DNA of 64,000 bases from Pipra filicauda. Lineage: Eukaryota > Chordata > Aves > Passeriformes > Pipridae. The stretch covers positions 310,001 through 374,000 of the forward strand of contig NW_024104453.1 of NCBI RefSeq assembly GCF_003945595.2. The letters are read 5' to 3'. A program made the position numbers and the translations under genes. This document shows positions 12,801 through 24,488 of this stretch, piece after piece (the stretch's first letter is position 1; every line of letters begins with the position of its first letter). The notes beneath the pieces are model-generated. The model was given only the letters and a program-made list of their open reading frames with translations, did no database searches and was not told the DNA's origin.

Positions 12801-15800
12801 GCTGTGAGAATGGAGATGAGTAAAATCTCCCCAAACGCAACGGGCACAACAACTGCTTTTTATTCATGATTACAGAAATCTGTGTTGCTTTTTTGAGCAG
12901 GATAGAAAAAAAACCAAACCCAAACCTTCAGGAACTGAGAACCACCACCTAAACCAAAGCCCTGCAGAAGCTGCACTGTGTGGGCACAGTGACATATTGA
13001 GGGTCTGTACTGCGGTGGAGCATCATGTGTCCGAGCCAGAGCCAGAAAGCCAAGGTGAAAGCAAGAGAAACATTTGCAGCATGACCCTGAGCAAGAGCAA
13101 ACACAGGGCTTGTGGGGCTGCTTGCCAGCTGGAAAGAGGCTTCCAACGGTGAGTGAAGCAAACTGCCTCCTGTTCAATTCCTACACTGTTCATGGGAAAA
13201 ACATTCAAATTGGACATTCTGGATAAAATCCCAACTGCATGGGAGCAGTGTCACTGCTTTCTCCTCCCAGAAAACTCAGGGGAGATGAAGTGCAGCAGCT
13301 GATTGCATTGGAGCTGGGGTCAGAAAGGCAGAGCCTTGGTGGGGGCACTGGGAGAGGACCCAAAGAGCCCCACAGTTTGGCAACCAATCCATCACAGTGC
13401 CAGCAGACAATTGCTGTGTGAGACACTGGAGTTCCTGACATCCTAAGGAGGCACCGGAGGAACGTCCTGCACAGCACAGCCCAGGGATCGATCAGCAATT
13501 CAGCAGCCCCAGCCCCACAACCAGACCTTTGCCACCCCCAGAGTGGACTTTGGTCTGACACAAGAGCCACCAGGTTCCACTGCCATGGCCAGAACCCTGG
13601 ATTCCAGACAGAAACCATTATTCAGCCTGAGGCGTTTTCTACTTAGGAGTGTCAGGGCTCTGTTTAATCCCGCCAGCTCAGTCAAATGCTGCAGGAAGGG
13701 GCCATGTCACATTAGCCAGTAAACAGAGACAAATGCTCAGTTTTACGTCACCAACCGCCTGTTGCTTATACACTGCACAAGATTTACATAACTCACACCA
13801 GGGCTGTGCCAAGAGACTCCTGCTCGCTCACCCAGCTAACACCATGAGCTGGAGCTTAGTTTGCACTAGGATTTCTTCCTGTAGTACAGCAATCCAAGGC
13901 AAAAGGTATTGTAGGAGCTACAAAAGACAGCAACGCAGCTCTTTCACTTCCTAATCCAGTACTACATAACTGCATTTTCAGACATACCACAACATCTTGT
14001 GAGTGACGATTCTGGAACCAGTTGTACTAAGGTTTTATTGACATTGAGAGGAAAAAAAAAAAATCTCTGAGGGGCAGATTTCTACTGCAGTTCTGTGTGA
14101 GGCAGCCTCACTGTGTTTGTTTGCTTGGCTGCAAACAGGCTTCAGAAGGTAGTGGGCTATTTGTGCACACAGGCCCCGGGCCAGCGCTCCCCTCCCGGGG
14201 TCATATTTCAGTGCTCTTTGCCATTGGGAAACAACAACACTCGTTTGCAGCATCGAGTTAAAAACTAACTAAAGAACAACACATGCTGAAAAACAGATTT
14301 GCCACCATTTGTGATCAGATATTCCCAAACCCACCTCCCCACTCCCACCGTGTGATCTGTGAGGTGGGGGCTGTTTAGGGTGAGCCGTTCTGTGTGTTCC
14401 CATGTCTCTTGGACTCCCCACTAGAGAACTACAAAGAAGCTTCCAGAAACTGAAGAGAAATTCACAGTGGCAAAAGCCAAAGTCAGGATGACAAAGCAAA
14501 TCTGCCTTGAGTTCACGTTCGTTGACACAGACAGCCCCGGGAGATAGGGATGGAGCAGCGGTGGCCCTGCCCTGTGCCAGAGGTGCCCCCAGCTCACACC
14601 TCGTGCTCACACAACGCTGCCGGCTCTGTCCCACTGCTCCCCAGAGACAGTGCTCCCCCTCCTCCCCTGCCCCGAGCCCCCAAGATCAGTTGGAGGGCAG
14701 TGCTCTGGGGCGGATGCCATTTGCAGAGGCGAATTCTGCAGCCTGGTCCTGTGCAGGCAGCGGAGCCCCAGCAGCACACCGTGCCACGGCATCAGTGGAG
14801 CTCACAACCAAATGCCACCCTCATGACAGAGATGGCTTAAGGGCAAACACACGTAAGGCCCTGAAACTTGTCTATTCTTTAAAATACATGTAATTTTTAT
14901 TTTAATTTACCCTTGTGCCCAGCTGTAACTGCACAGTCTCAAGTGCAGACACTGCAGGGCCAGGCAGGAGCAGTCAGCCCTCGGCGGGACGGGTTATCAG
15001 CTAAAGGCTTCTGCTCACACAGCCCTGCCTGCTTGATTTTACTCCTCCTCAGTGGAGTAAACTCACTACACTACTTACTCCCCCTCTGCTCTCTGCCAAA
15101 GGAGATAAATTACTATTATAAACCAAACAACTCTGCAAATGCAGCCAGTTTAATTGACATGACTGAGCTCTTCTAATTACAGGGGTGGCCACACAGCTCT
15201 TTCTTAACAGGGCCCTCCAGGTCCCAGGCCCTCCTTGCGTTCCCGAAATTAAGCAATTTTTCCATTTTTAGAGCAGTCCCAGGCCACAGCAGTGTGTAGC
15301 CCTGCCACACTTACAGAGCAGGTCTGACAGGATCCAGGTCCTAACTCCTGGGTAAAGCCTCCAGTCACAAGTCACCCCAGTGAGCAGGTGAGCCCAGGGA
15401 TCAGCACCATGCTCAATTTTAGTCCTAAGAGCGAGATTCCAAAAACAGAGAGGGGAGGAGGCAGCAAATACAGGTTACAGCTCCACATCATCACCCAAAT
15501 CCACTCTACCTCTACTCCTTCCTCTCCAAGGGCATCCCATGACTCTTAGGTGTCAAGCACTTTTCCCACACAACACCAAAGTGTTCCTTTTTGGATCAGT
15601 TCTTTTGCTCTGCTGCTTCGTTTCAAGCCTCAGGAGCTAAATTACAATAGTCAAGTTAAAATCCTTCTCTGCTAATAGCTCTGGAGATGTCCCTTAACAA
15701 CTCTTAAGTGTTAGCAAAGAGGTGGCTCATCTTGAGCCCTTCTTTCCCTTCCCTGTTTTTTCCAGACAGCCTTTTGTTATGTTAAACCAATATATTTAGG

Positions 15801-18800
15801 CATTAATTACTCCCAATTAACCAGGTCACCACGGCAGTATTCAAAAATAAAAGAAACTCTTCCAAATCAGTTCACAAACTGTGAACTGTAAGGCCTCCTT
15901 ACACAGCCTCACTGTCCTACAAACAACCACCAGCACACGGGTAAGTGGAAATGGTTTTTTAATTAATTGAATCAGAGTTTTTCCAGGAGAATGAAGAAAC
16001 CGAAGCACCAAGGCTACTGTGGCCTCACGGAAAGCACGGCAGGTGCCCAGTACCTCCCTGCTCCCCAGAACACGGAGACTTCTTTCAGCATGAAGAAGTT
16101 CAGCAGCTCAGAAAAAGAGCTGTACAACCAGGTCCTCCAAACACAGAAGACGAGGGACACGAGAATTTGAACTATAAATGTTACAAGAATCTGCAAATTT
16201 TCATTTATCGTCAAATTCTTTGATGAAAGAGCCAAAGATATGCCTTTTTTTAAGAAATAGACTTGGGGGGTGTAGGGGGGTGTAAAAATTCAACTCAAAT
16301 CGCAGTTAAAGCTCAAAATCCAGCTTGCAAATTTCCCTCTTTGTGGCTCCTGCCCATGCCCAGAGCACCCACCAGCTCCCAGGGAATGCTGCAGGGCTCT
16401 GGTTCTGCCGAGCTGTCAGAACACAACTGTGGCACCGAGGGCTCCTTCCATGTGCAACTGCAGCCGGGGCAGCCCTTGGATCACGCCCGTCCAGCCAGCA
16501 GAGGACATTTCTGAGGTCGTGGAGAAGCACCGTGACACACAGACACTGTGAGGAAGGTGCCAAGGGGCACATCTGTCCCTGGAGGGAGGGAGGAGCCAGG
16601 CAGGTGCCGCTGGGAGGGGTGTTCCCTGCAGGTCTCTCCTGCAGTGTTTTGTCACGAGCAAAGCAGCTCAGGTGGTACCTCCTGGAAACAGGCAATGCAG
16701 ACACCGAGCAGTGCTAAACATCAGAGTAAAACCTCCAGCACAGAACACACGAGGGAGGACACCTCGGACTCCTTCTGTAACTCAAGTCTCAACCTTCATA
16801 GGCCTTTCCTCGCTCTCCAAATGCACCGTGTAACCAGGCACCACAGCACCCCAGCAGGTGTCCATTGTTAAAAAACAAATAGTGCAGCAGATGGATAATT
16901 TCTTACTCCTTAATAATGGAACATCTTTACGTGAAACAAGGGGTAGAGACTAAAAATGCATATGGAGGCCATGCAAGTGAGGCAAACCTCAGTACACTCC
17001 TTTTGCCTCTGAGTTTCTGCTCTCTCAGTCAGATGTTATTCACCCCAGCTCTCAGGGAACTGGGGGATTGCTGACACTCCAGGCTGGGACATCTCCAACA
17101 GCTCCTATCGCTCCTGAAGCAGGAGTTGCCTCACTCCAAGCCTTGGAGGAGGCTGAAGAGGGTGGAGGGAAGAGCCAGGCTCATCATGAGGCAGGGAACC
17201 ACTTCTACCTCGAGCTTTCAATTCAAATGTTCAACAGAGATGACACATGGCAATTATGTGCAAAGTCTCAAGATGGTTTGAAGGACTGGAATTTTAATCA
17301 GTGAATAGCTTTCAATAGAGAGAATTTCAAAAAGCAAAATTTGTGCGTCAGTTACCTTCATTCTTGACCTCTCTTACACCAAACTTACACTGAACTCTAC
17401 ACATGAGGTTAGGAAACTACCTTAGAAGAGGTTTGATGATGCAAAACGACCACTGAGGGAAGCTGAAAGCTTTAAGCTGAACTTAAACAGCTGAAGGAGG
17501 GGGGGAAAGGGCTGGCTAATTCAAAGGTTATGTATATTCTCACATGAAGCCACAGAAAAGCATGTAATTGTCTTAGTTGAAAGCAGCAGTTCCAAATACA
17601 AGTGGGGTGTTCCAGGAAGAAAACAGAAACCTGTGGTGACAGAAGCCATCCCATGCTCTGCAGGGGCAGCACAAGGAGAGAAACTGAGCACCCACAGTGT
17701 CCTCAGAGCACCCACAGTACCAAAGGAAATCACTGTCCTCAAGCAGTTTTAGTGTGCACACAAACACCCAGAGCAGCTGCTGAAACCTTCCCGGGATACC
17801 TGCCCAGGGCTGAGCACAGTCCCTCACCTGGGCACGGCCCCCCAGGACCTGGGCACGGCCCCCCAGGACCTGGGCACGGCCCCTTGCCCAGCAGCAGCAC
17901 CATAACCATGGCACTACAAGCTCGAGCCCACAGAGCCACCCCCAGCAGCTGAGCCCTCCCAAAGCAGGTGGTCACAGCAGCTCTAAGTGTGGGGTAAAAT
18001 ATCCTGAGAATGTCCCAGCAGGAGCTGCCACTGAAAACAGGCAACAACTCTTCCCAGTGGAAAGTCAGCAAGGGCTGCCAGTACACAGGAGATTCTGTAA
18101 CTGCCAATTCCTCAGTACAAACTATGTCACCAATCTATAATTGTCTGCAGGAAAGTAAAGGGGGATTAAGCTGCAGAAACTGTCTGAGAACAAGTTGGGG
18201 CATGTAAGGCAGAATTCAACTGGACCAAAATTATATTGTACCCACTTCCTACTGCTACAGTTGCCTGTTTATGCTTCCATGCCACAGACACCTAATTTTT
18301 AAATGTTTTGTACATTGGAGCACAATTATAGTATGTTCCACAGTTAAAAATACAATTTCTTTAAAGTCTAGATTTCATTCAAAATAATCAGGTCAAACAC
18401 TTGAGTTATTCTGGAGAAAAGAGGTGTGGGTTTAGTTGGGGTTTTTTTGTTTTGTTTTGTTTTTTTACACACTAGATAAAAGCTTCCAAGAAAATATTTT
18501 TAAATTGTTTAATTCTGTAATGTTGTTATTTTTAGTAGCATCAGGAGACAGCTGTGGACACAGAGAGGCACCAGTCTGTGATGGTTCTCATGCACTAAGA
18601 TACACCCACAACGTTTCAAGTGAGCCACAACAGATCAAACAGTGTAAAACCCCTTTTCCCTCCCCAGCCCGAGGGTGTAAATGACCCGTGCAGGGCTCCC
18701 AGACTGTCCTGACATCCTGGCGACTGCCCATCAGGAACCACCAGATCTGCTTCTAGGGTGTCCCTTCTGCCTGTGAGGACAGCGGGTCCCCCACTGGGTC

Positions 18801-21800
18801 AGAGCAAGAAAGACATCGAGTTTATCAAAACCCAATCGATGTTTTGAACCCAGTGCTTCCCTCTTGTCACCAGACTTGCTCCAGCTGGTCACCACCTACA
18901 AACATTAACCCGACCAGAGTCACACTGGGATTGCTCAAAAAACACCCTGTGTCCTGAGTCACAGCAGGAACAGGGGACTCTGCTCTCTATCACCTGATAA
19001 GGACAACGGGAAGCAAAGACCAGGAGCTGCTGTCACTGCCCCACCGACACTGAGTGAGGACTGAACAACCCACAGTCATTCCCAGGGAAGGGGGAGGATT
19101 GACTTGGAAGATTAGGTCTCATTTCCTGCCTCTTCCACCACACGAGGATTCCCCACCGCCCTCTCAAAAGGGAGAGGACACCTTAATTAAAGTCTCGGAG
19201 GGCACCTGAACACTGGGTTTTAACAGCAGTTCTGCAAACACCTGGGGATACAAATCAGGAGCAGGAGTGCTGGTGTTACTGTGAGAAACACATCCCACCT
19301 GAGAGAATCCTCTTGACTTGGGTCTGTTCTGTTAAATTCTAACGTCCTGATGTTTTACTTAAACAGACCTCAAGTGTTTCTCTGAGTAGCACTACTACCA
19401 GGTGTAAAGAGACAAGCTTTCACACACAGATCTCAGCTGTACTGAAAGCACGAGCCCATCATCTTTGCTAGAACTCAAAAATCTAACACTTATACTAAGC
19501 CATGGGACAATTAATTAAAACCCCTATTAGCTAAACCCCATCTTTAGACTCCCAATCGAGTTGCCCACCTGGGCAGTACAGGTGTTCCAGTGGATATGAA
19601 GAATTTGAACAGCCGGGATGGAAACAGGCATCTCTAAGGCAATGGGAGTTCTGTTAAAAGCCAACACCTGCTCTCCAAAGCCAGTAAAAGGCACAGAGGT
19701 GCTAGATTTTTCTCCTTGCCATGCTGGCCAATCCCAGATTTCTGAGGTAAGAACTGCTATCCCCAACCCGGCTCTCTCACTTGCACACCTGAACTGCCCC
19801 ACACCTGACACCAGAGAGAAGGAGCTTTGACTGCAGATTTCCGCAGTATTTTCAGAAATGAACTTATAAATATCTCCATGCAAAACATCACCTTGGGAGT
19901 ACTAGTTAAACCATAGCTACAAATTCTCCTAAACAGATGAAAAAAAAACTAAGGACCTCTAGCAGAGATCTGACAACGTTAAAAATAATAACCTTAAACG
20001 GACCTTTTTTATCCGAAAGGTGGATCCAAAAGACTTTGCAACAGTAAAGCTTCCCCCCACACACAATGGAAACCATCATTATCTGACACACATCAATTAA
20101 ATATCACACCTACTAGACTCATAAAAATTCAGCCTTCTAAACAAAAGCTAAAAAGAGAATGTAAAGAAATATTACATGTAATTACTGAGATATATATATA
20201 TACATTCTTCCAAACAAGGAATCCCTCACCCAACTGCACTGAAATATGGATTTTAAATCCACCACCACCAGGTACTTCAAACTAATTCACTTTCTCGTGG
20301 AACTAAAGAAGCTCCAAGCCTCTCACCCTTAAAGCTGGCACACTCTCCTATTAAAAGAAAATCATTCCTCTTTATTGCCCCAATACAATTTCCACACTAA
20401 CTTTAGAGAAATCCAATGACTTTCATGGGATTCCAGGAGCTCCCCCTGCACGTGGGCTGAGACTGGAGGGGTTCAAACCCACTCCTGCCCATCTCACATA
20501 TCCTTGTGGAGCTACAGGCAACATGTGGGACTTCACTGCACCACAAAAATCCCTCACAAGAGCCCCCCTGCTCCCAGCTGTGGCACAGCCCAACATCTGG
20601 AGGGGAGGGAGCAGAGCCAGCACACCAGGTAACCCAGGGGATTTGATCCTGGATGCAATGGCAGCAAAACACCCTCCCGACTTCACTGCCTGGAGTTTCC
20701 TCCAGAGGAAGAAACGTTTTGGCACCACAACAGTTCACTTTTGGTTTTAGGCTGAAAGCGAAAGCTCAGCCTCTCCCTCTGCAGCCTCATAGCTCAGAAT
20801 AGAAAACAAATAAATAAAAGGTAAAGTGGGATGGTATGTGCTGCCCTTGGGGAACCCATAGCTGGGCTCTGGGGAAGGCAAAGTCAGATTTGTGCAGCAG
20901 GAAGGCAAGAAGTCAGCACAGCCCATAGACAGAACCCAGCTCCACAGAGGCAGAACTCTAGGAAAGTGTTTCATAAATACCAGGGAAAAGACAAAGGGTT
21001 TAACCTGTATTTCTTGCAGATCAAGGAACAGCCTCAGAAACTTCAGATGCATATGCTCCACCTGAAGCATTTCTGCAGCACTTAACAAAACCAGCTGGCA
21101 GTTCCTTAGCACTGCCCAAGCCTGCCAGAATCCCAAAGGGGCATTGGGCAATTCCCGGGAACTGGAGGAGTGGGCACAGACCTTTAGAGGCTGCTTACAG
21201 GTATCTGTACTCCTCCCCAGTCAGCCACTAATCTTCCCCCCAGATTGGCCAAACAAGCTATTTAAAAATACTTCCTCTGTTCCAGCAGAACTGCAGATTC
21301 ACTGTAAATCCACTGACCACAATTACCAATGATGCTATTGGAAATGGTCTTTCAAAGCACATTAACCTCTGTTCACTACGGTGTGTGAAAGGCACAAACC
21401 AGGGAAGGAATTGCAGGTCTGGAGACAACATTTATTGCCAAAGGGCAGCTTTCACACCTGGGAAGAAGTTCTAGTGAAATTATTTATGTCTTTGTTAATT
21501 AACTCACACATGGACATTGTTACACAGAACCCAGTCTGCCTAGTGTGTGCACTTGTCACCTCCACCACGAGCTCCCTCACCATCTCCTGCAGGTGAACAT
21601 CAGTCCTGATGCAGAAGGAAGGGATGGTGCCTGCAGGAACACGCCATGCCTTTAACACACGGAAAAGTGACCGACAGTCTCACCCAGACAAATCATTTGC
21701 AGGACAGCCCGATGCCAGAAGGCTCTGACCCCAGTTCCAGGCCACACGAGGCAAACCTGGCTGGCCATGCCCGAACCACCTGGGCAGTGTGGATTGCACA

Positions 21801-23691
21801 GGGCCCTCAACGGCACGGGAGAGGAGCTTCCAGAACGGGGCCACGTGTCCCGAGCACACCGTGTGTGCTGAGGGAGAGCGGGGTGAGCGCGGGGTCAGCC
21901 CCGCCGGGCCGACGACCCCGCAGGGCAGGGACAGACCCCGGGCAGGACTGCAAACAGCGGCACAGGAACGGCACCAACCCGGGGGGAGCAGCCCCTGCCA
22001 GCCCCCCTGCCCGTGCTGGGAACGGGCAGGTACCCCCAAGGGCACTGAGCCCCCCAGAGCAGTCCCAGCACACGCAGCCCACCAACCCCACAGGCTGCCT
22101 GGGCACACACCCATCCATCCACAAGGCTTATCAACTAATACTTCAGAAAAAATGTGAAAACTTATGTTTTCAGAACCAAACTAGCCACCGGAGTTGGGAA
22201 ACTAAAGCTATTTTAATCACTTTAGATCTTCTTCAACTGTGACTAAAAGTCTGAAAAAGCCCTTGGTTTTGAGGTTGGTTTTGAAATGCTGTTATTCAAA
22301 CACAAATTCAATACTGCCAATGAGAAAGAGCTGCTTCAACACAAACCAGGAACACTCTGGTTACGCACAGCAGCTCCACGAGTAACTTCCAGGTTCAGCT
22401 CTGCTCCCCCCGGGAAACTCAGAGAAAACCCCAGGATCACACTGCAGGGTCAGTTTTAGTCATATCACCAACAAACAAAGAAGTGGGAAAGCATCTTCTG
22501 CTGGGAACCAACCACTTCTCCGGAGCAAACGCCTGAACTCCAGGAGACCTTCTCTCACGTTGTGTCAGCTCGTAAAACACAAGGAATTACTTGCTATTTC
22601 CCTACTCCCCCACTACAGATGCAGATTTGCCACTATAACTCAATACAGAACCAGAGGAGGAGGGAAAGACAAAAGCAAGGAACTGACAAAGTTGTCTTAT
22701 CACTGTTTATAAGCTCAACGATTCCACACAAGTTTTCTCCCAACTGTTGATATCCAGACCTATCCCTGGATTTCAGGTTTCAAAGCTGAGGTTTCTGGGT
22801 TTGATGTTTCACCTCTACGAAAAGGACACTGGAGACGGGTTGAGAGGGGAAAGTGCTCATAACGAGCCAAACCCCCCAAATCCACACGGCAGCAGCTCCA
22901 CAACATTTTCGCAGTCACTGGGCTCACTGTACGAGAACACTCCCGGTTTCTGTTTTTCACCAGTATACTGAGGACTTCTCACGTTTTTCCGGAGCCCCAG
23001 CTTCCCTGACAACCTGCGCCTGCTTTTCCCCTTGGCAGTGACACGGAGCCTTTATAAAGCCAAACACACCGAAAGTCAGCGGGTTTCGAGGCCCTCAGCC
23101 CGCAGCAGACGCCGAGTTTTCCCCGAACCCCCGGTGACTTTCACCCGCGCACGGCGGCCGCTCCCAGGCCCCCCGAGCGCCTTCCAGCCGCAACTCCCCC
23201 TCCCCTGAGGCCGGTTCGGTGTCGCGGGGCCCCGGCCCGGCCCCGGCCGCGGCCCCCCCGTCACACGGCCCGTAGGTCGCTTCGCCACCCTCCAACAGCC
23301 CCGCGGCCCTCGGACCGGCGAACGGGCACGGCCGCACCCCGAGCGGGGCCGGGGGTCAGCGCCGCCAGCCACGGCTCGTCCCGCTCCCCCCCGAGACCCA
23401 GGAGCGGCCCCGGGCCCGGCACAAACACCGCCCGTGCCCGCGGGCCCCGGGCCGGGGGGGCCGTGCCCGCAGCCCCTCGGCCCCGGAGCCCCCCGGGCCC
23501 CGCACCCGCCCCGCCCGCGGCCCCGGCCCGCACCAGTTGGTCATGTCGAGGAAGAAGGCGCAGCCGGCGGGGCTGAGCTGGAAGCCGAGCAGGCGCTGGA
23601 ACTCGCCGATGAGCACGTCCTTGTCGGTGGTGCCGAGGCAGCTGAACTTCTGCATGAGCTCGGCGTCCAGGTCCACGTCCATGCCCTCCAT
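6511..23691 (-). CDS. ILRUN: ILRUN (C6orf106), coding exons 1-4; terminal exon outside the window
   Basis: Inflammation and lipid regulator with UBA-like and NBR1-like domains. The human protein is reported to dampen IRF3-, p300/CBP- and NF-kB-dependent antiviral and cytokine transcription. Coding exons on the minus strand are 23691-23534, 11878-11724, 8441-8244 and 6839-6511; all junctions are GT-AG and phases agree (158, 155, 198 and 329 nt = 280 codons). The start MEGMDVDLD has a perfect Kozak context (gccATGg). Residues about 20-65 form the UBA-like domain (FQRLLGFQL, FFLDMTNW), and about 75-180 the NBR1-like FW domain (TWRIQNTG, EAWPPGVCLKY, GMYQGQWRM). Residues 190-280 are a polar, probably disordered tail (FNPFASPQKN, SQNSVNLSPSS). 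Exon 4 ends in phase 0 after SVVTYSK. The last few residues, GLHGPYPFGQS in human, are not found in 1-6510, so the final exon must lie further left. An in-frame upstream ATG at 24030 is not supported by family length. Confidence 0.95.
7130..7470. promoter_or_regulatory. Intragenic CpG island
   Basis: Dense CpG dinucleotides (gcggccgcagcggagcgg, cgcgcgcggcc, gggccgccgg) in a background with few CpGs. It lies between ILRUN exons 4 and 3, about 16 kb from the annotated start. It could be an alternative promoter or a methylated intragenic island; the sequence alone does not decide. Confidence 0.55.
7233..7296 (+). repeat. GC-rich minisatellite, about three copies
   Basis: The string ccgtgtcgcggtgg recurs with small spacers as cccgtgtcgcggtggcc, then ccgtgtccgtgtcgcggtgg, then cctcgtgtcgcggtggtcc. 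It lies inside the intragenic CpG island. Confidence 0.75.
8442..11723 (-). other. ILRUN intron 2
   Basis: 3.3 kb intron. Apart from a 19-base A run at 8732-8750 I see no repeat, RNA gene or exon in it. Confidence 0.7.
11879..23533 (-). other. ILRUN intron 1
   Basis: 11.7 kb intron. It holds a 21-bp tandem repeat (17827-17884), a (TA)6 run near 20191, a T-rich tract near 18440 and a modest CpG-rich patch at about 21800-22030. The last 400 bases belong to the promoter CpG island. No exon or RNA gene was recognised. Confidence 0.7.
17827..17884 (+). repeat. 21-bp tandem repeat, 2.8 copies
   Basis: The unit cctgggcacggccccccagg plus one base repeats at 17827, 17848 and 17869 without mismatch. 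Located in ILRUN intron 1. Confidence 0.9.
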
Positions 23692-23843
23692 GGCCGGGGG
23701 TCCCGGGCCGGGCCGGCGCCGCCTCAGCGCCGCGCGCGAGGGGGGGCGCGCGGGGGCGGCCGGGGGTGCGCGCGCGCCGTCCGCGCTCTGCGCCTGCGCC
23801 GCCCCGCCCCGCCTCGCGCGGCGCCGAGGCGTCACCGCCGCGC

Positions 23844-23851
23844 TGACGTCA
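23844..23851. promoter_or_regulatory. CRE (CREB/ATF site), ILRUN-proximal
   Basis: Perfect palindromic TGACGTCA, 153 bases upstream of the ILRUN start codon on its strand. Confidence 0.75.
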
Positions 23852-23935
23852 CCGCGCGCGCGCGAGGGGGGGCGGGGCCACGCGCCCGCGGACAAGGCAG
23901 GGAGCGCGGCAAGGACGAGGGGGCGGAGGCCTAGT

Positions 23936-23943
23936 ATGCAAAT
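23936..23943 (+). promoter_or_regulatory. Octamer motif 1
   Basis: Perfect ATGCAAAT, directly followed by the CRE-like gacgtcc. The octamer is the POU2F1 (Oct-1) site used in histone H2B and snRNA promoters. Confidence 0.7.
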
Positions 23944-24026
23944 GACGTCCGGGCATGACGCGCGGGCTCCGCGCTGGGGTGCTGCGTCACCGGTGGGCGG
24001 CCCCGCCCCCCGCCGCGCGCTGCCTT

Positions 24027-24036
24027 CCATATATGG
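24027..24036. promoter_or_regulatory. SRF CArG box
   Basis: Perfect palindrome CCATATATGG, matching CC(A/T)6GG. Its right half runs into ATGGCGGCGG, a YY1-type motif. Confidence 0.7.
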
Positions 24037-24062
24037 CGGCGGCGCGGCCCGCGGGATTACGC

Positions 24063-24070
24063 ATGCAAAT
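24063..24070 (+). promoter_or_regulatory. Octamer motif 2
   Basis: Perfect ATGCAAAT, 16 bases before the SNRPC-side CRE. Confidence 0.7.
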
Positions 24071-24078
24071 TATTGCTG

Positions 24079-24086
24079 TGACGTCA
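24079..24086. promoter_or_regulatory. CRE (CREB/ATF site), SNRPC-proximal
   Basis: Perfect palindromic TGACGTCA lying between octamers 2 and 3. Confidence 0.75.
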
Positions 24087-24095
24087 CGCATCGCC

Positions 24096-24103
24096 ATGCA
24101 AAT
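24096..24103 (+). promoter_or_regulatory. Octamer motif 3
   Basis: Perfect ATGCAAAT, 33 bases downstream of octamer 2 and in the same orientation. Confidence 0.7.
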
Positions 24104-24488
24104 AAGGCTGCGCAAGGCCCGCCGGGAAATCGCTTGGTTTTGTTGTTTTTTTTTCCTCCACAAAATGACGCTTTTCCCGTAGTTTTCGGCCGCGCGAGGC
24201 CGCTTCGTGACCCGGGGCAGGGGGTGTTTCCCGTGAGGAGAACACGGAGGGGCCAGCTCTGTCCCGGCAGCGCCGCGGGCAGCAGCGAACCCCGCGCGCT
24301 GTACACGGGGGGCGGTGCGGGCGGTGCCGGGCCCCTGGGCGGGGAGCGGTGGCGTGACCGAGGGCGGGGCCTGCCCACCGTCCCCTCCGGGCCCTACGGC
24401 GGCCGGCGGGGGACAAGCGGAGGCGCTGTGTGATTGCGTCAGTGCGTGCGTGCGTGCGTCACGTCCGTCTGGCGGCGGCGGGAGCATC

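Larger units (their letters stand above)
23692..24488. promoter_or_regulatory. Bidirectional CpG-island promoter of ILRUN and SNRPC
   Basis: 797 bp separate the two divergent start codons. The island (about 23060-24760) extends into both first introns. Perfect consensus sites include three octamers ATGCAAAT, two CREs TGACGTCA and one SRF CArG box CCATATATGG that overlaps a YY1-like ATGGCGGC. Further half CREs are seen (gacgtcc, gcgtcac). Transcription starts cannot be placed from sequence. The head-to-head arrangement is the same as in human. Confidence 0.88.

Noticed and set aside
21646..22242. 198-residue plus-strand frame in ILRUN intron 1
   Set aside because: Covers the CpG-rich patch; no recognisable domain.
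23692..24030. In-frame N-terminal extension of ILRUN from an ATG at 24030
   Set aside because: The frame is open for 113 codons, but the translation is Arg/Ala/Pro-rich CpG-island sequence. Known ILRUN starts at MEGMDVD with perfect Kozak context.
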